In this document: in pieces, positions 1 to 10,410 of the stretch | Position numbering within the stretch: position 1 is the stretch's first letter | How the letters are laid out: each line of letters starts with the position of its first letter | NCBI RefSeq assembly: GCF_021043375.1 | Contig: NZ_JAJNDV010000004.1 | Span: 62,001-126,000 of the forward strand | Reading direction: 5' to 3' | Source: Sphingomonas sp. IC-56 | Lineage (GTDB): Bacteria; Pseudomonadota; Alphaproteobacteria; Sphingomonadales; Sphingomonadaceae | DNA: 64,000 nucleotides | Notes under the pieces: model-generated | What the model was told of the DNA's origin: nothing | The model's input: the letters and a program-made list of their open reading frames with translations, nothing else | Databases searched by the model: none | Position numbers and translations under genes: made by a program

Positions 1-138
1 GATCCTCCCCTGCAAGGGGAGGTGGCAGCCCGTCAGGGCTGACGGAGGGGTGTCCGGGTCTGAGGCCGGGCTGTCGATCCTGGCGGTGATACCCCTCCGT
101 CGCGCTGCGCGCGCCACCTCCCCTTACAGGGGAGGATC
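1..138. repeat. Long inverted repeat, family C
   Basis: The first ~50 bases (gatcctcccctgcaagggga...) recur as an imperfect reverse complement at about 88-138, giving arms of ~50 bp around a ~35 bp centre. Each arm also holds a smaller hairpin (cctcccctgcaaggggagg). A shortened relative lies at 23551-23571. No coding capacity is evident. It looks like a dispersed intergenic palindrome of unknown function and may extend left of the window. Confidence 0.75.
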
Positions 139-150
139 AATGGGTGCGCC

Positions 151-251
151 GTTCCCCGTCGGAGGCCGGGGCTCAGTTGCCAAGGTGTGGCGGAGGCGCT
201 GGGCGCTGCTGATACTGCATTGCAGCTGGGCCCCGGCCTTCGCCGGGGAAC
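151..251. repeat. Inverted repeat pair, family A
   Basis: The left arm (151-180, gttccccgtcggaggccggg...) pairs with the right arm (222-251, ...ccccggccttcgccggggaac). The same arrangement, two ~30 bp arms about 40 bp apart, recurs at 27031-27132 and 33102-33203. It sits downstream of the DUF1467 gene and could help end transcription, but it has no T-tract. Together with the family C repeat it fills the first 300 bases, where no gene is seen. Confidence 0.75.
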
Positions 252-300
252 TTGGGTGCGCCTCTTATGGCTGCGCGGCGTACTTGGAACGGGAGCTCGG

Positions 301-570
301 TTAGCTGCCCGGCTTCGTCCAATCGAGCATGTCGATGGTCAGCCAGCCATTGCTGTAATTCAGGTAGTACAGCACGAACAGGATCGTTGCGACCAGGGTG
401 GTCCACAAGGCGATCCTGCCGGGGCGGAATTCGTGCGGGGCGCTTTCGGCCTGGCCAGGGATCAGGTCGGCGCCGGCCTCGTGCGCCGTTCGGACCCCGA
501 ACGGCAGCACCAGGAACACGGAGAACGACCAGAACAGGAAGTAGATGGCCAGCGCCGACTGCCACCGCAT
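301..570 (-). CDS. DUF1467 family small membrane protein
   Basis: An 89-residue protein with two predicted membrane segments, about residues 5-25 and 54-72, joined by the segment LPFGVRTAHEAG that is typical of DUF1467. The function of the family is unknown. The gene lies 2 bases downstream of the RNase J gene, so the two are probably cotranscribed. In alphaproteobacteria DUF1467 genes commonly follow rnj or complex I clusters. It ends with TAA and is followed by palindromic repeats. Confidence 0.85.
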   Translation of the reverse strand: MRWQSALAIYFLFWSFSVFLVLPFGVRTAHEAGADLIPGQAESAPHEFRPGRIALWTTLVATILFVLYYLNYSNGWLTIDMLDWTKPGS

Positions 571-572
571 CG

Positions 573-2207
573 TCAGACCTCCAGGATGAGCACGTCCACC
601 ACCGGCTTCTTGCCGGTGAAGCGGGTTGCGGCGCGGCGGACGGCGAGGCGGACGCTCTCGCGCAGCTTGTCGCGGTCGCGGCCGGCCTTGCGCACGGCTT
701 CGGCTGCGGCGGCGGAGGCCTCCTCGAGGAACTCATCGCGGTCTTCTTCGACCGGCACGCCCTGCACGCGGACCTGGGGCTCGCCCATCAGCTGGCCCTT
801 GCGGATCGCGACTGCGACCGAGAGCTGGCCGTAGAGCGCGAGGCGGCGGCGTTCGTTGATGGTGGTGCCGTCGGCCGGCAGGATGACGTCGCCGTCGATC
901 ACCAGCCGCCCGGTGGGCGCGAAGCCGATGCGCTGCGGGCCGTTGGGCGCGAGGCGCCAGACTTCGCCATTGGTCTGCTTGGCGACCTGCGGCACGCCCT
1001 GGCTGAGCGCGTAGCGGGCATGTTCGATCAGGTGGCGCGCCTCGCCATGCACCGGCATCAGGATCTGCGGTCGGATCCAGCGGTACATTTCGGCGAGCTC
1101 GGGGCGGCCGGGATGGCCCGACACGTGCACATAAGCCTGGCGGTCGGTGATCAGCCGCACGCCCTTGGACGCCAGCGTGTTCATGATCTTGCCGATGGCG
1201 ACTTCGTTGCCCGGAATCTGCCGGGAGGAGAAGATGACGGTGTCGCCTTCGCTGAGTTTCAGCTGGTGATTGCCCTCCGCAATGCGGGCGAGCGCCGCGC
1301 GGGCCTCACCCTGGCCGCCGGTGCCGACCATCAGCACTTCCGAAGGCGGGAGCGTCATGGCGGTGTCGAAATCGACGGTTTCGGGGAAGTCGCGGAGATA
1401 GCCGGTCGCCTTGGCGACGCGGAGGATGCGGTCAAGCGAGCGGCCGGCGACGCACAGCTTGCGCCCGGTGTCGCGCGCGACTTCGCCCAGCGTGTGCAGG
1501 CGCGCGGCGTTGGAGGCGAAGGTGGTGACGAGCACGCGGCCCTTGGCGGCGCCGATTACCTCGTCCAGCCCCTTGCGGACATCGGCTTCGGAGCCCGAGG
1601 CTTCGTCCTGGAACACGTTGGTCGAATCGCACACCAGCGCGAGTACGCCCTTGTCGCCGATCGCAGTGAGTTCGGCTGCCGTGGAGGCGCCGCCGAGCGC
1701 GGGGGCGTCGTCGAGCTTCCAATCGCCGGTGTGGAAGATGTTGCCCTGCGCAGTCTCGATCAGCAGCGCATTGCCTTCGGGAATCGAGTGAGCGAGCGGC
1801 GTGAAGGTGACGGTGAACGGGCCGACGCGGAATGGGCCTTCCTCGTTCATCATCTTGAGTTCGACGCGGTCGAGGACGCCCTCTTCCTCCAGCTTGCCGC
1901 GCACCAGGCCGGCAGTGAAGGGGGTGGCGTAGATCGGGACGCCGAGATCGGCGGCGAGGTAGGGCAGCGCGCCGATATGATCTTCATGGCCATGCGTCAG
2001 GACGATGCCGACCAGGTCGTCCAGGCGCTCCTCGATGAACTGGAGGTCGGGCAGGATGATGTCGATGCCGGGGTAGTTGGCGTCGCCGAAAGTCACCCCG
2101 CAGTCCACCATGAGCCACTTGCCCTGGGTGCCGTAGAGATTGACGTTCATGCCGATTTCGCCCGATCCACCGAGCGCGACGAAGAGAAGTTCGTTTCCGG
2201 GAGTCAC
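573..2207 (-). CDS. rnj: Ribonuclease J
   Basis: A metallo-beta-lactamase/beta-CASP ribonuclease (544 aa) that degrades and matures RNA by 5'-3' exonuclease and endonuclease activity in the cytoplasm. The metal-binding motif THGHEDHIG lies at residues 71-79 (H72, H74, D76, H77). Further signatures are HTGDWK and, toward the C-terminal half, SGHPGRPE and MPVHGE. I chose the GTG start (VTPGNELLF...) because AGGAA precedes it by 6-7 bases and family similarity begins there. The open frame runs further upstream but would enter the terminator and the coaX gene. It is separated from coaX by 109 bases containing an intrinsic terminator, so rnj probably has its own promoter. Confidence 0.95.
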   Translation of the reverse strand: MTPGNELLFVALGGSGEIGMNVNLYGTQGKWLMVDCGVTFGDANYPGIDIILPDLQFIEERLDDLVGIVLTHGHEDHIGALPYLAADLGVPIYATPFTAGLVRGKLEEEGVLDRVELKMMNEEGPFRVGPFTVTFTPLAHSIPEGNALLIETAQGNIFHTGDWKLDDAPALGGASTAAELTAIGDKGVLALVCDSTNVFQDEASGSEADVRKGLDEVIGAAKGRVLVTTFASNAARLHTLGEVARDTGRKLCVAGRSLDRILRVAKATGYLRDFPETVDFDTAMTLPPSEVLMVGTGGQGEARAALARIAEGNHQLKLSEGDTVIFSSRQIPGNEVAIGKIMNTLASKGVRLITDRQAYVHVSGHPGRPELAEMYRWIRPQILMPVHGEARHLIEHARYALSQGVPQVAKQTNGEVWRLAPNGPQRIGFAPTGRLVIDGDVILPADGTTINERRRLALYGQLSVAVAIRKGQLMGEPQVRVQGVPVEEDRDEFLEEASAAAAEAVRKAGRDRDKLRESVRLAVRRAATRFTGKKPVVDVLILEV

Positions 2208-2274
2208 TCTGTTCCTAACGTTGTTCGCTGCCGCTGCTTGGCGGGAGCAGTGCCGGAACCCGTTGTCCGGCGTG

Positions 2275-2303
2275 AAAAAGCCATCCTCACTCTGGTGGGG
2301 ATG
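2275..2303 (-). terminator. Rho-independent terminator after coaX
   Basis: Read on the minus strand, a 9-bp stem with one mismatch (CATCCCCAC / GTGAGGATG, loop CAGA) is followed by GC and five T residues. It starts 13 bases after the coaX stop. It would end the long nuo-birA-coaX transcript and separate it from rnj. Confidence 0.75.
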
Positions 2304-2316
2304 ACGGGTGCAATCT

Positions 2317-3111
2317 TCAACTGTCCTGCGTGGCTGGCTGGGTGCTGCGCTGCCATAGCATGGCGAGGCCCTGAATGGTGAGATCGGGTTCGATCGCGTC
2401 GAAAACATCGGTGTGCTTCTCGAATAGCACCGCCAGGCCGCCAGTAGCGATGACCTTGGACGGGCGGCCGACTTCGGCCTTGAGGCGCGCGACCAGCCCC
2501 TCGATCATCGCGACATAGCCCCAATAAATGCCGATATGCATCTGATCGACGGTGTTGCGGCCGACGACGCTGGTGCCCTCGGGCGCGGAGATGGCGATAC
2601 GCGGCAGCTTGGCAGCCGCGGTGACCAGCGCGTCGAGCGACAGGTTGATGCCCGGCGCGATGATGCCGCCCTTATAGGCGCCCTGATAGTCGACCACGTC
2701 GAAGGTGGTGGCGGTGCCGAAATCGATGAGGAGCAGGTCGCCTTCGTGCAGGGCGTGGCCGGCGATGACGTTGAGCGCGCGGTCGGCGCCGAGATTGGCG
2801 GGCTCGTCGACATCGAGGGCGAAGCCCCACTGGGCGCTCCCCTGCCCCGCGATCACCGCTTCGGTCTTGAAGTATTTGCTCGCCAGCACCTGAAGGTTGT
2901 GGAGCGCGCGGGGGACCACGGTGGCGATGATCACGCCGGTCACGTCGCTGCGGTCATAGCCTTCGAGCTGGAGCAGCTGGCTGAGCCACACGGCATATTC
3001 ATCGGCGGTGCGGCGCGGATCGGTGGCGATGCGCCAGCGGGCGCGGATCTCGCGGTCCTGCACGAGCGCGAACACGACATTGGTGTTACCGGCATCAATG
3101 GCGAGCAGCAT
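2317..3111 (-). CDS. coaX: Type III pantothenate kinase
   Basis: A 264-aa protein that phosphorylates pantothenate, the first step of coenzyme A synthesis. It belongs to the ASKHA fold. Visible motifs are the N-terminal phosphate-binding DAGNTN at residues 6-11, GADRALN, and the second phosphate motif DFGTATTFD. The start is the ATG giving [11 protein letters not shown]; the longer open frame upstream only reads antisense through birA. It lies 11 bases after the birA stop, at the distal end of the nuo transcript. Placing birA and coaX together links biotin and CoA enzymes to respiration genes, a common order in this group. Confidence 0.94.
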   Translation of the reverse strand: MLLAIDAGNTNVVFALVQDREIRARWRIATDPRRTADEYAVWLSQLLQLEGYDRSDVTGVIIATVVPRALHNLQVLASKYFKTEAVIAGQGSAQWGFALDVDEPANLGADRALNVIAGHALHEGDLLLIDFGTATTFDVVDYQGAYKGGIIAPGINLSLDALVTAAAKLPRIAISAPEGTSVVGRNTVDQMHIGIYWGYVAMIEGLVARLKAEVGRPSKVIATGGLAVLFEKHTDVFDAIEPDLTIQGLAMLWQRSTQPATQDS

Positions 3112-3122
3112 TCGAAAAGCCC

Positions 3123-3857
3123 CTAGAGCAGGAAGACGTCGGCTGCGTGAATGACACGCACAGAGCCGTCCGCCAAGCGCAGCATGAGCGCACCGCCGGC
3201 ATCCAGGCCATCGAACAGCCCGTCCAGCGACGATCCGTCCGCAAGGCGGGCGGTGAGCGCAGTGCCGAGAGGGTGCGCGCGGGCGATCCAGCGGTCGCGC
3301 ACTGTGGCCAGTCCCTCGCCACGCCAGCGGGCCAGCCAGCGCTCGAAGCTTTCCGCCAAAGTCTCGGCGAAGAGTTGCGGGTCGGGCGTTACGCCATGGG
3401 CGGTCAGGCTGGTCGCGGCGCGATCGAGCCCGTCGGGGGCTTCGGCCAGGTTGACGCCGAAGCCGATGATCACGGCATCCTCGACACGCTCGAGCAGGAT
3501 GCCGGAAAGCTTGGCGCCGTCGACCAACAGGTCGTTGGGCCATTTGAGCGTCGCGTGGACGCCGAACACCGCGACGGTTTCCTCCAGCGCCACAGCCGCG
3601 ACCAGCGCCAGGGTTGCGGGCGACGGATCACTGGGGCGCAGGCGGACCAGCGTGCTGGCGTAGAGATTGCCGGCGGGAGAGACCCATGCCCTACCCTGCC
3701 GGCCCTTGCCTGCCGTCTGGCGCTCAGCGCGGAGCCACAGGCCCTCGCCGGCGCCGCCACGGGCCAGCTCGGCGAGGTCTGCGTTGGTAGAACCCGTCTG
3801 CGCGACAGTCCGAACGGTTGCGGTCAGAAGAGCGCCTTCGCCGCCAGCATCGTCCAT
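3123..3857 (-). CDS. birA: Biotin-[acetyl-CoA carboxylase] ligase
   Basis: A 244-aa ligase that activates biotin with ATP and attaches it to the biotin carboxyl carrier protein. Motifs: the substrate motif GSTNADL near residue 22, the biotinyl-AMP loop [10 protein letters not shown], and [17 protein letters not shown] containing the active-site lysine. It has no N-terminal helix-turn-helix, so it is the monofunctional group I type and not a biotin operon repressor. The ATG start overlaps the end of nuoN by 34 bases; a shorter start is possible but none has a better ribosome-binding site. Confidence 0.93.
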   Translation of the reverse strand: MDDAGGEGALLTATVRTVAQTGSTNADLAELARGGAGEGLWLRAERQTAGKGRQGRAWVSPAGNLYASTLVRLRPSDPSPATLALVAAVALEETVAVFGVHATLKWPNDLLVDGAKLSGILLERVEDAVIIGFGVNLAEAPDGLDRAATSLTAHGVTPDPQLFAETLAESFERWLARWRGEGLATVRDRWIARAHPLGTALTARLADGSSLDGLFDGLDAGGALMLRLADGSVRVIHAADVFLL

Positions 3858-5272
3858 GCGCCGAGCGGCAGCAGCAGCGGCCAGCCGAGCGGGGAGATCA
3901 CCGCCGCGGTCAGCGCGATCAGCCCGCCCTCGACCATGCCGGGCTTGCCGTGGAAGGCAGGTGCCGGCTCGTCGAAGTACATCGTCTTGACGATGCGCAG
4001 GTAATAATAGGCGCCGATCGTGGAGGCGGCAGCGCCGACCACCGCGAAGACGATCAGGCCAGCTTGCACCGCCGCCATGAACACCGCAAGCTTGGCAAAG
4101 AAGCCGAGCAGCGGCGGGATCCCGGCGAGGCTGAACATGAAGATCGCCAGCGCCGCGGCGAGGCCGGGGCGCGTACGCGACATGCCGGCCAGGCTGGCGA
4201 TATCCTCGATCGGCTCACCATCGGGGCCGCGCATCTGCAGCACCACCAGGAAGCTGCCGATGGTCATGACGACATAGATCGCGAGGTAGGTCAGCACACC
4301 CGACACACCCTCAGCCGTGCCTGCGGCAAGGCCGATCAGCGCGAAGCCGACATTGTTGATCGACGAATAGGCGAGCAGGCGCTTGACGTTGGTCTGGCCG
4401 ATTGCCGCCACGGCGCCGAGGATGATCGATGCGAGCGAGGCGAAGATCACGATCTGACGCCAGTCGTGGAGCGCGGGGCCCATGGCCTCAATTGCGACAC
4501 GGACAGCGAGTGCGACCGCGGCAACCTTGGGTGCCGAGGCGAAGAACGCCGTCACGGGCGTGGGTGCGCCTTCGTACACGTCCGGAGTCCACATGTGGAA
4601 CGGCACGGCGCTCATCTTGAAGGCAAGACCCGCGAAGATGAACACCAGGCCAAACAGCAGGCCCATCGAGCGCTCACCGCCGGTGTACGCCGAGGCGATG
4701 CCGTCGAACATGGTGGTGCCCGAGAAGCCGTACACCAGGCTGATGCCGTAAAGCAGGATGCCCGAGGCGAGCGCGCCCAGCACAAAATACTTCAGACCGG
4801 CTTCGGCCGAGCGCGCGTCGCGGCGCATGAAGCTGGCGAGCACATAGCTGGCGAGGCTGAGCAGTTCGAGGCCGACATAAAGCGTCAGCATGTCGCCGGC
4901 GGAAACCATCATGCCCATGCCTGCCGTCGCCAGCAGGATCAGCACCGGATATTCGGGACGCAGATCGTCGCCCGAGGTGCGCTGGAAGAAGCGCGGCGCG
5001 ATGAGGATCGAGACGCCGGCGGCGACGTAGATCAGTACCTTGCAAAAGGCAGCGAACATGTCGGCCCGGTACAGGCCGTCAAACGCCTCGCCGCCGGAGG
5101 ATGCCGGGCCCATCAGCGCGATGCCCGCGCCGACCAGCACGGCGACCGCCGCGAAGCTGACCAGCCTGGTCGACTGGTTCCCGCCCCATGCGGCGAGGAG
5201 CATCAACACGATCGAGCCTGCCGCCAGCACCAGCTCGGGCAGAGTCATCAGCAGTTGCAACGAGTAATCCAT
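3824..5272 (-). CDS. nuoN: NADH-quinone oxidoreductase subunit N
   Basis: A 482-aa polytopic inner-membrane subunit of complex I, one of the three antiporter-like proton-pumping subunits. It has about 14 hydrophobic segments and the family signatures FKMSAVPFHMWTPDVYEG and KRLLAYSSINNVG, the latter with the lysine-containing discontinuous helix. Its start codon overlaps the nuoM stop by one base (TGATG), indicating coupled translation. It is the last complex I subunit gene before birA. Confidence 0.96.
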   Translation of the reverse strand: MDYSLQLLMTLPELVLAAGSIVLMLLAAWGGNQSTRLVSFAAVAVLVGAGIALMGPASSGGEAFDGLYRADMFAAFCKVLIYVAAGVSILIAPRFFQRTSGDDLRPEYPVLILLATAGMGMMVSAGDMLTLYVGLELLSLASYVLASFMRRDARSAEAGLKYFVLGALASGILLYGISLVYGFSGTTMFDGIASAYTGGERSMGLLFGLVFIFAGLAFKMSAVPFHMWTPDVYEGAPTPVTAFFASAPKVAAVALAVRVAIEAMGPALHDWRQIVIFASLASIILGAVAAIGQTNVKRLLAYSSINNVGFALIGLAAGTAEGVSGVLTYLAIYVVMTIGSFLVVLQMRGPDGEPIEDIASLAGMSRTRPGLAAALAIFMFSLAGIPPLLGFFAKLAVFMAAVQAGLIVFAVVGAAASTIGAYYYLRIVKTMYFDEPAPAFHGKPGMVEGGLIALTAAVISPLGWPLLLPLGAWTMLAAKALF

Positions 5273-6840
5273 CAGTGCGCACCCCCATGCGCGGGAGCAG
5301 CACCATGGGCTTCGCCGTGTGCAGGCGCTGCCGGGTGGCCCGGGGTCGGTTTGGAGTCACCAGCCGGGGCGGCACGCTCAAGACGCGCGACCAGACGGGC
5401 GGTGTCGGCGCGCATCGGCGCCAGGAAGCTTTCCGGATAGACGCCCATCCACAGCACCGCTGCGGCAACGGGCGCGAGCAGCGCGATTTCGCGCGCTGAC
5501 AGGTCCGGCATGGCCTTCACGTCGTCCTTGGTCAGGTCACCCCACACCACGCGGCGGAACAGGTACAGCATGTACGCGGCACCCAGGATGATGCCGGTCG
5601 TGCCGATCAGCGCGGTGATGGTCGAGACCTGATAGACGCCAGCGAGGCCGAGGAACTCGCCCACGAAGTTGCTGGTGCCCGGCAGGCCGATCGAGGCCAT
5701 GGTGAACAGCAGGAACAGCACGGCGTAGCGCGGCATGTTGATCGCGAGGCCACCATAGCGGTTGATCTCACGGGTGTGCAGCCGGTCATAGATGACGCCC
5801 ACGCACAGGAACAGCGCGCCCGACACCAGGCCGTGGCCGAGCATCACCATCATCGCGCCTTCGATCCCCTGCGGGTTGAAGGCGAACAGGCCCATGGTCA
5901 CGATCGCCATGTGCGCCACCGACGAATAGGCGATCAGCTTCTTCATGTCGCTCTGCACCAGTGCGACGAGCGAGGTGTAGACCACCGCGACGCAGGAAAG
6001 CGCGAACACCAGCCACATCAGCTGCGCCGAGGCTTCGGGGAACATCGGCAGCGAGAAGCGCAAGAAGCCATAGCCGCCGAGCTTCAGCAGCACGCCCGCC
6101 AGGATCACCGAGCCTGCGGTCGGCGCCTGCACGTGCGCGTCGGGAAGCCAGGTGTGGACCGGCCACATCGGCATCTTGACAGCGAACGAGGCGAAGAAGG
6201 CCAGCCATAGCCAGGTCTGCATCTGTGGCGGGAAGTCATGCGCCATCAGCGCCGGGATCGAGGTGGTGCCGGTCATCAGCACCATCGCGATCATCGCGAT
6301 GAGCATCAGCAGCGAGCCGAGCAGCGTGTACAGGAAGAACTTGTACGACGCGTAGATGCGGTTCTGTCCGCCCCAGATGCCGATGATCAGGAACATCGGG
6401 ATCAGGCCACCTTCGAAGAAGATGTAGAACAGGAACAGGTCCTGCGCGGCGAAGGTGCCGATCATCAGCACCTCAGTCAGCAGGAATGCCGACATGTACT
6501 CCGGCACGCGCTTCTGGATCGCTTCCCAGCTTGCCCCGATGCAGATCGGCATCAGGAAGACCGAGAGCACGATCAGCATCAGCGCATAGCCGTCGATGCC
6601 GAGCGCCCAGGCGAACTGGGCGGTGCCCATGTCGAACAGCGGGACGTGCTCGACGAACTGCCATTGCGGCGCACCGGCGCCCATCTGGAAGTTCGACCAG
6701 AGCAGCGCACCTAGCGCCAGGTCGATCAGGGTCGCGGCAAGCGCGATCCAGCGGGCACCCTTGTCGCCAGCGAAGAGGCAGGCGATCGCCGCGATCGCAG
6801 GGACCGCGAGCATGACGGAGAGGATCGGGAAACCGCTCAT
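5272..6840 (-). CDS. nuoM: NADH-quinone oxidoreductase subunit M
   Basis: A 522-aa antiporter-like proton-pumping subunit of complex I. Diagnostic segments are [19 protein letters not shown] and [14 protein letters not shown]. The final ~33 residues form an Ala/Pro/His/Gly-rich hydrophilic tail with several HG pairs; this is not part of the usual core fold. The start overlaps the nuoL stop by 4 bases (ATGA). Confidence 0.96.
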   Translation of the reverse strand: MSGFPILSVMLAVPAIAAIACLFAGDKGARWIALAATLIDLALGALLWSNFQMGAGAPQWQFVEHVPLFDMGTAQFAWALGIDGYALMLIVLSVFLMPICIGASWEAIQKRVPEYMSAFLLTEVLMIGTFAAQDLFLFYIFFEGGLIPMFLIIGIWGGQNRIYASYKFFLYTLLGSLLMLIAMIAMVLMTGTTSIPALMAHDFPPQMQTWLWLAFFASFAVKMPMWPVHTWLPDAHVQAPTAGSVILAGVLLKLGGYGFLRFSLPMFPEASAQLMWLVFALSCVAVVYTSLVALVQSDMKKLIAYSSVAHMAIVTMGLFAFNPQGIEGAMMVMLGHGLVSGALFLCVGVIYDRLHTREINRYGGLAINMPRYAVLFLLFTMASIGLPGTSNFVGEFLGLAGVYQVSTITALIGTTGIILGAAYMLYLFRRVVWGDLTKDDVKAMPDLSAREIALLAPVAAAVLWMGVYPESFLAPMRADTARLVARLERAAPAGDSKPTPGHPAAPAHGEAHGAAPAHGGAH

Positions 6841-8951
6841 CCTGCGATCACCCAGGTCAGCGCCGCGGTGAGGCCGATCAGCATGATGAACGCATAAGTA
6901 TAGAGATATCCCGATTGCAGCTTCACCGCACCGACGGCGCCCACGCGGACGACATTGGCGAGCCCGTTGGGGCCGAAGCGGTCGATGGTCTTTTCGTCAC
7001 CCGCCTTCCAGAGCAGCCGGCCGATAGCGAATGCAGGCCGGACGAACAGGAAGTTGTAGAGTTCGTCGAAATACCACTTGTTGAGCAGGAAGGTGTAGAG
7101 CGGACGGATGTGCTCCGCGATCGCGCTCGCGAGGCCCGGCTTGACCACATAGGTGTACCAGGAAATGCCGAGGCCGAGCAGCATGGCGATGGTTGCCGAC
7201 AGCTTCACGCCCATGGGCACTTCATGCATCGCGTGCATCAGATGCTCGTTGAAGAACAGCGAGCCCTTCCAGAAGGCGGCACCTTCTTCAGCCTCGATGA
7301 AGAAGCCGTGGAAGACGAAACCTGCAGCGATCGCGCCAACCGTCAGCACCAGCAGCGGGATCAGCATCACGATCGGGCTCTCATGCGGGTGATAGCCCGC
7401 CGTGCCCTCAGGCGCGTGATCGTGCAACGCATGGGTGGTGCTCGGCGTGTGGTGACCGGAGTCCTCCTGCGCCGGGGCATTGGCATGCTCGCTGCCATGG
7501 CCGTGCGTGTCATGGCTGTCATGACCGTGGCCATGCGCATCGTGCACCGCGTGCTGGATATGCTCGGAGCCTGCCCAACGCGGCTTGCCATAGAAGGTCA
7601 GGAACACGACCCGCCACGAATAGAAGCTGGTCAGCAGCGCCACGAACACGCCGACCCAGAAGGCGCTCGGCACGCCGGCCGCCCAGCTGGCTTCGATGAT
7701 CGCATCCTTCGAGTGGAAACCGGCAAAGCCGATCGCGTCGAAGCCGAAGATGCCGGGGATGCCGACGCCGGTGATTGCGAGCGTGCCCGCCATCATCGTC
7801 CAGAAGGTCACCGGGATGTGCTTACGCAGGCCGCCATAGAAGCGCATGTCCTGCTCATGGTGCATCGCATGGATCACCGAGCCGGCACCCAGGAACAGCA
7901 GCGCCTTGAAGAAGGCGTGGGTGAACAGGTGGAACATCGCCGCGCCGTACGCGCCGACGCCGGCTGCGAAGAACATGTAGCCGAGCTGCGAACAGGTCGA
8001 ATAGGCGATCACGCGCTTGATGTCGGTCTGGGTCGTGCCGACGGTCGCCGCGAACAGGCAGGTTGCGGCGCCGACAAAGGTCACCACGCCCATCGCCACC
8101 GAGCTCATCTCGAACAGCGGCGACATGCGGCAAACCATGAACACGCCCGCGGTCACCATGGTCGCGGCGTGGATCAGCGCCGACACCGGCGTCGGGCCTT
8201 CCATCGCGTCGGGCAACCAGGTGTGCAGGCCAAGCTGTGCCGACTTGCCCATCGCGCCGACGAACAGCAGCAGGCAGAGCACGGTGATCGTATCGACGCG
8301 CATACCAAGGAAGCCGATGGTCGAGCTGGCCATGTTGGGCGCGGCCGCCAGGATCTCGGGGATCGAGACCGTGCCGAACACCAGGAAGATGCCGAAGATG
8401 CCGAGCATGAAGCCAAGGTCGCCAACGCGGTTGACGACGAACGCCTTGATCGCGGCAGCCTGCGCGCTCGGCTTACGGAACCAGAAGCCGATCAGCAGGT
8501 AGGAGGCGAGACCGACGCCTTCCCAGCCGAAGAACATCTGCACCAGGTTGTTCGCGGTCACGAGCATCAGCATCGCGAAGGTGAACAGCGACAGATAGGC
8601 GAAGAAGCGCGGCTGATCCGGGTCCTCGCTCATATAGCCCCAGCTATAGAGGTGGACGAGCGCCGAGACGCTGGTCACCACCACGAGCATCACGGCGGTG
8701 AGCGCGTCGACGCGCAACTCCCAGGCGAAGCTCATCGTGCCGGATGTCAGCCAGTGCAGCACCGGCACGACCGTGGCTTCGGAGGTGCCGCTCAGGAACC
8801 CGATGAAGATCGGCCAAGACAGCGCGCAGGCGACGAACAGCGCGCCGGTCGTCACGATCTTGGGGAAAGCCGTGCCGAACGACTTGTTCGAGAAACCACC
8901 GATGATCGAGGCGATCAGCGGCAGGAAGACGATTGCGAGAATGGACGACAT
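6837..8951 (-). CDS. nuoL: NADH-quinone oxidoreductase subunit L
   Basis: A 704-aa subunit, the distal antiporter-like subunit carrying the long lateral helix. Family motifs include [20 protein letters not shown] and [18 protein letters not shown] hydrophilic His/Asp/Gly-rich insert at about residues 466-523 contains many HG, HD and HS pairs. It lies before the C-terminal hydrophobic helices, in the region where the proton-channel core ends and the lateral helix begins. The start overlaps the nuoK stop by one base. Confidence 0.96.
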   Translation of the reverse strand: MSSILAIVFLPLIASIIGGFSNKSFGTAFPKIVTTGALFVACALSWPIFIGFLSGTSEATVVPVLHWLTSGTMSFAWELRVDALTAVMLVVVTSVSALVHLYSWGYMSEDPDQPRFFAYLSLFTFAMLMLVTANNLVQMFFGWEGVGLASYLLIGFWFRKPSAQAAAIKAFVVNRVGDLGFMLGIFGIFLVFGTVSIPEILAAAPNMASSTIGFLGMRVDTITVLCLLLFVGAMGKSAQLGLHTWLPDAMEGPTPVSALIHAATMVTAGVFMVCRMSPLFEMSSVAMGVVTFVGAATCLFAATVGTTQTDIKRVIAYSTCSQLGYMFFAAGVGAYGAAMFHLFTHAFFKALLFLGAGSVIHAMHHEQDMRFYGGLRKHIPVTFWTMMAGTLAITGVGIPGIFGFDAIGFAGFHSKDAIIEASWAAGVPSAFWVGVFVALLTSFYSWRVVFLTFYGKPRWAGSEHIQHAVHDAHGHGHDSHDTHGHGSEHANAPAQEDSGHHTPSTTHALHDHAPEGTAGYHPHESPIVMLIPLLVLTVGAIAAGFVFHGFFIEAEEGAAFWKGSLFFNEHLMHAMHEVPMGVKLSATIAMLLGLGISWYTYVVKPGLASAIAEHIRPLYTFLLNKWYFDELYNFLFVRPAFAIGRLLWKAGDEKTIDRFGPNGLANVVRVGAVGAVKLQSGYLYTYAFIMLIGLTAALTWVIAG

Positions 8952-9256
8952 CAGCCCTTCATCCGATTGACGTCGTCGACCGAGATCGTGCCACGACCGC
9001 GGAAATAGATGACGAGGATTGCCAGACCGATCGCCGCCTCACCGGCAGCGACGGTCAGCACGAACATGGCGAATACCTGGCCGACCAGATCCCCGAGCGC
9101 CGCCGAGAAGGCGACGAGGTTCAGGTTCACGGCCAGCAGGATGAGCTCGATCGCCATCAGGATGACGATCAGGTTCTTCCGGTTCATGAAGATGCCGAGC
9201 ACCCCCAAAGTGAACAGGATCGCCGAGACGACGAGATAATGGGTGACACCGATCAC
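8951..9256 (-). CDS. nuoK: NADH-quinone oxidoreductase subunit K
   Basis: A 101-aa subunit with three membrane helices, of the usual family length. Conserved acidic residues appear in [13 protein letters not shown] (the helix 2 glutamate) and in [11 protein letters not shown] (the helix 3 glutamate), both needed for proton transfer in characterised complexes. It starts with GTG, overlapping the nuoJ stop by 4 bases (GTGA). Confidence 0.96.
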   Translation of the reverse strand: MIGVTHYLVVSAILFTLGVLGIFMNRKNLIVILMAIELILLAVNLNLVAFSAALGDLVGQVFAMFVLTVAAGEAAIGLAILVIYFRGRGTISVDDVNRMKG

Positions 9257-9864
9257 AGCTGCATCCCCTCACCCACGCCCGGGTTCATGTTGCGGGTCGC
9301 ATCCTTCGAGCGGCGGTTGATCTGGTGGCTGACATTCTGCGGCCGCACATCGCTGCGCTGGCGGTAGGTCAGCACGATCGCACCGATCATCGCGACGAGC
9401 AGCACCAGGCCGGCGCCCTCGAAGATGAACAGATAGCGCGTGTAGAGCAGCCGTCCGATCGCCTCGATGTTCGGCACGTCCGACGCGATCGGCGCTGCGC
9501 GGCGGCTCATTTCGAGCCCGCCGGCGCTCCAGGCGCCGATGGCGATGATGATCTCGGCCACCAGCGCGACGGCGAGCGCAAGCCCGACGGCCGCGTACTT
9601 CATCACGCCCGAGCGCAGTTCGGCGAAGTCGATGTCGAGCATCATGACCACGAACAGGAACAGCACCGCGACCGCGCCGACATACACGATGACCAGCAGC
9701 ATCGCGATGAACTCGGCGCCCGCGAGCACCATCAGCCCGGCGGCATTGAAGAACGCCAGGATCAGCCACAGCACGCTATGCACCGGGTTGCGCGACAGGA
9801 TCGTGAGGGCGCCGGACAGGCACACCACGATCGCGAAGAGGTAAAAGGCCAGGGCTTGGATCAC
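9253..9864 (-). CDS. nuoJ: NADH-quinone oxidoreductase subunit J
   Basis: A 203-aa membrane subunit with about five helices. The signature [20 protein letters not shown] contains the pi-bulge helix that links quinone reduction to proton pumping. The hydrophilic C-terminal tail of ~35 residues, including [10 protein letters not shown], is usual in alphaproteobacteria. The start is GTG with AAGG about 12 bases upstream. A 60-base gap separates it from nuoI, the only real gap between nuoA and nuoN. Confidence 0.95.
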   Translation of the reverse strand: MIQALAFYLFAIVVCLSGALTILSRNPVHSVLWLILAFFNAAGLMVLAGAEFIAMLLVIVYVGAVAVLFLFVVMMLDIDFAELRSGVMKYAAVGLALAVALVAEIIIAIGAWSAGGLEMSRRAAPIASDVPNIEAIGRLLYTRYLFIFEGAGLVLLVAMIGAIVLTYRQRSDVRPQNVSHQINRRSKDATRNMNPGVGEGMQL

Positions 9865-9924
9865 GCGACCGCCGCCTTTGCCGAAGGATGGTGAATCATC
9901 ATGCGTCCCACTGTTGGCGCGCGC

Positions 9925-10410
9925 TTAACGGTACGGTGCATCGGCGGCAAGGTTCGCGGCGATTGCGCGCTCCCAACGGTCGCCGTTCGCGAGCAGCTTG
10001 TCCTTCTGGTAGATCAGCTCTTCGCGGGTCTCGGTCGAGAATTCGAAGTTCGGACCCTCGACGATCGCGTCGACCGGGCATGCTTCCTGGCACAGGCCGC
10101 AATAGATGCACTTGGTCATGTCGATGTCGTAGCGCGTGGTACGGCGGCTGCCGTCCTCGCGCGGCTCGGCCTCGATCGTGATCGCCAGCGCCGGGCAGAC
10201 CGCTTCGCACAGCTTGCACGCGATGCAGCGCTCTTCGCCATTGGCGTAGCGGCGCAGCGCATGCTCGCCCCGGAACCGCGGCGACACCGGGTTCTTCTCG
10301 TACGGATAGTTGATCGTCGCCTTGGGCTTAAAGAAGTACCGCAAGGTCAGCCAATGCGCCTTGAGGAACTCCCAGAGCGTGTAGGAGCGGATGATCTGAG
10401 CGACGCTCAT
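9925..10410 (-). CDS. nuoI: NADH-quinone oxidoreductase subunit I
   Basis: A 161-aa peripheral-arm protein carrying two [4Fe-4S] clusters (N6a and N6b) that pass electrons toward NuoB. The two ferredoxin motifs are [12 protein letters not shown] (C62, C65, C68, with C72) and [12 protein letters not shown] (C101, C104, C107, with C111). The ATG at MSVAQIIRS is chosen because it overlaps the nuoH stop as ATGA; a start 24 bases further upstream lies inside nuoH. Confidence 0.96.
   Translation of the reverse strand: MSVAQIIRSYTLWEFLKAHWLTLRYFFKPKATINYPYEKNPVSPRFRGEHALRRYANGEERCIACKLCEAVCPALAITIEAEPREDGSRRTTRYDIDMTKCIYCGLCQEACPVDAIVEGPNFEFSTETREELIYQKDKLLANGDRWERAIAANLAADAPYR

Noticed and set aside
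252..2381. A 709-codon open frame on the plus strand, opposite rnj.
   Set aside because: It mirrors the codon structure of rnj on the other strand in GC-rich DNA and has no recognisable domain, whereas rnj has full motifs and a ribosome-binding site. Similar long antisense frames lie over nuoL, nuoG and tkt.
6915..9008. A 697-codon open frame on the plus strand, opposite nuoL, rich in Arg, His, Glu and Gln.
   Set aside because: Composition follows from reading the hydrophobic NuoL codons in antisense; no start signal or family.
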